The translations under genes and the position numbers were made by a program. A stretch of 64,000 bases of DNA, from contig JAURVT010000033.1 in NCBI GenBank assembly GCA_030655315.1, positions 29,795 through 93,794 of the forward strand. Direction: 5' to 3'. This DNA is from Nocardioidaceae bacterium. GTDB lineage: Bacteria > Actinomycetota > Actinomycetes > Propionibacteriales > Nocardioidaceae. Numbering within the stretch: the stretch's first letter is position 1; every line of letters begins with the position of its first letter. The notes under the pieces were generated by a model that worked only from the letters and a program-made list of their open reading frames with translations, made no database searches and had not been told where the DNA came from. This document shows positions 63,333 through 64,000 of the stretch, in pieces.

Positions 63333-64000
63333 ATGCACCCCACCGACCGTCCGGACTCCTCCCCCGACGACCTCGACGGCCTCCACGACACGGTGCTCGG
63401 CTGGTACGACGAGCACGCCCGCGACCTGCCCTGGCGCGAGCCCGGCACCCCGCCGTGGCACGTGCTGGTCTCCGAGCTGATGCTCCAGCAGACGCCCGTC
63501 GTGCGGGTGCTGCCGGTCTACGCCGAGTGGGTCCGTCGCTGGCCGAGTCCGCGGGACCTCGCGGCCGAGCCCGCCGGCGAGGCCGTGCGCGCGTGGGGAC
63601 GGCTCGGGTACCCCCGGCGCGCGCTGCGCCTGCACGCCTGCGCGGTGGCCCTGGTCGCCGACCACGACGGCGGGGTGCCAAGCGACCACGCGACGCTCCT
63701 CACGCTGCCCGGCGTGGGCAGCTACACCGCCGCGGCCGTTGCGTCGTTCGCGTTCGGCCAGCGGCATGCCGTGCTCGACACCAACGTCCGACGCGTGCTC
63801 GGGCGACTCGTCGACGGCACCGCCTACCCGCCGAACGCCACCACCGCGGCCGAGCGCCGCACCGCCGAGGCGCTGCTGCCCGACGACCCCACGACGGCCG
63901 CCCGCTGGGCCGTCGCGGTGATGGAGCTCGGCGCGCTGGTCTGCACGGCCCGCTCCCCGCGCTGCGGCCAGTGCCCGGTGCGCGACCGGTGCGCGTGGGT
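63333..64000 (+). CDS. mutY: A/G-specific adenine glycosylase MutY (partial)
   Basis: The gene runs off the right edge. It has the HhH-GPD features WREPGTPPWHVLVSELMLQQT (Glu of SELMLQQT), LPGVGSYTAAAVASFAFG with the catalytic Asp in VLDTNVRRV, and an iron-sulfur cluster CxxxxxxCxxCxxxxxC near the edge (VCTARSPRCGQCPVRDRC). It removes adenine opposite 8-oxoguanine. The C-terminal recognition domain is outside the window. Confidence 0.94.
   Translation, partial: MHPTDRPDSSPDDLDGLHDTVLGWYDEHARDLPWREPGTPPWHVLVSELMLQQTPVVRVLPVYAEWVRRWPSPRDLAAEPAGEAVRAWGRLGYPRRALRLHACAVALVADHDGGVPSDHATLLTLPGVGSYTAAAVASFAFGQRHAVLDTNVRRVLGRLVDGTAYPPNATTAAERRTAEALLPDDPTTAARWAVAVMELGALVCTARSPRCGQCPVRDRCAW

Overview
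The window is a high-GC stretch of an actinobacterial chromosome. Very high GC, GTG starts, many 4-base ATGA/GTGA gene overlaps, the menaquinone and C5 heme genes, Rex, a BldN-type sigma factor with an RsbN-like partner, and bS22 all fit. The gene order matches, from memory, the hem/men region of Mycobacterium tuberculosis (proC - HTH - bS22 - epimerase - acyltransferase - SerB1-like - glutaredoxin - hemACDB - hemL - ccs - menA/E/C/D/G - nuo) and the bldN-rex region of Streptomyces. I infer a Nocardioidaceae-like organism (Nocardioides or Aeromicrobium type), but no 16S or marker search was possible. No tRNA, rRNA, CRISPR array, prophage or canonical insertion sequence was seen.

Layout. 1-2.9 kb: start of the nuo operon (nuoA, partial nuoB, minus strand) behind a Rex-type operator, then menG and menF. 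2.9-11.9 kb: CPBP protease, SGNH hydrolase, DUF1275 protein, Ski2-like/DUF3516 helicase, a large LuxR ATPase regulator, a 46-residue protein and an acetyltransferase. 11.9-21 kb: aldehyde dehydrogenase and GMC oxidoreductase, then menD, menC, menE and menA. A nuclease-like orphan gene bracketed by hairpin repeats separates menC from menE. 21-28.7 kb: Cds1-type PLP enzyme, ABC exporter with a two-component system, threonine dehydratase-like enzyme. 29-35 kb: cytochrome c maturation operon (hemL - phosphatase - tlpA - ccdA - resB - ccsB). 35-38.3 kb: two tandem secreted transglycosylases. 38.4-44.1 kb: rex-hemA-hemC-cobA/hemD-hemB. 44.3-52 kb: glutaredoxin, acyl-CoA-ligase-like enzyme, SerB-like phosphatase, BldN-like sigma with RsbN-like protein, acyltransferase, epimerase, bS22 and an HTH protein. 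52-64 kb: AcuC, proline metabolism, assorted enzymes, Ppx/GppA phosphatase, RadA, DisA and partial MutY.

The genes form a respiration theme: NADH dehydrogenase, menaquinone, heme and cytochrome c maturation, with the NADH/NAD+ sensor Rex apparently controlling nuo and rex-hem through two visible operators. A CGTAAC-N17-CGTTGA promoter ahead of the RsbN-like gene suggests a sigma/anti-sigma feedback loop.

The least explained material is the non-coding repeats. Four copies of a composite palindrome (CACGT boxes around an AGATCT core) sit at gene ends and show compensatory changes. Two direct pairs of 16-18 bp stem hairpins bracket the orphan nuclease-like gene. An inverted pair of equal-length 79-bp elements separates convergent genes. 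There is also a 106-bp tandem duplication.
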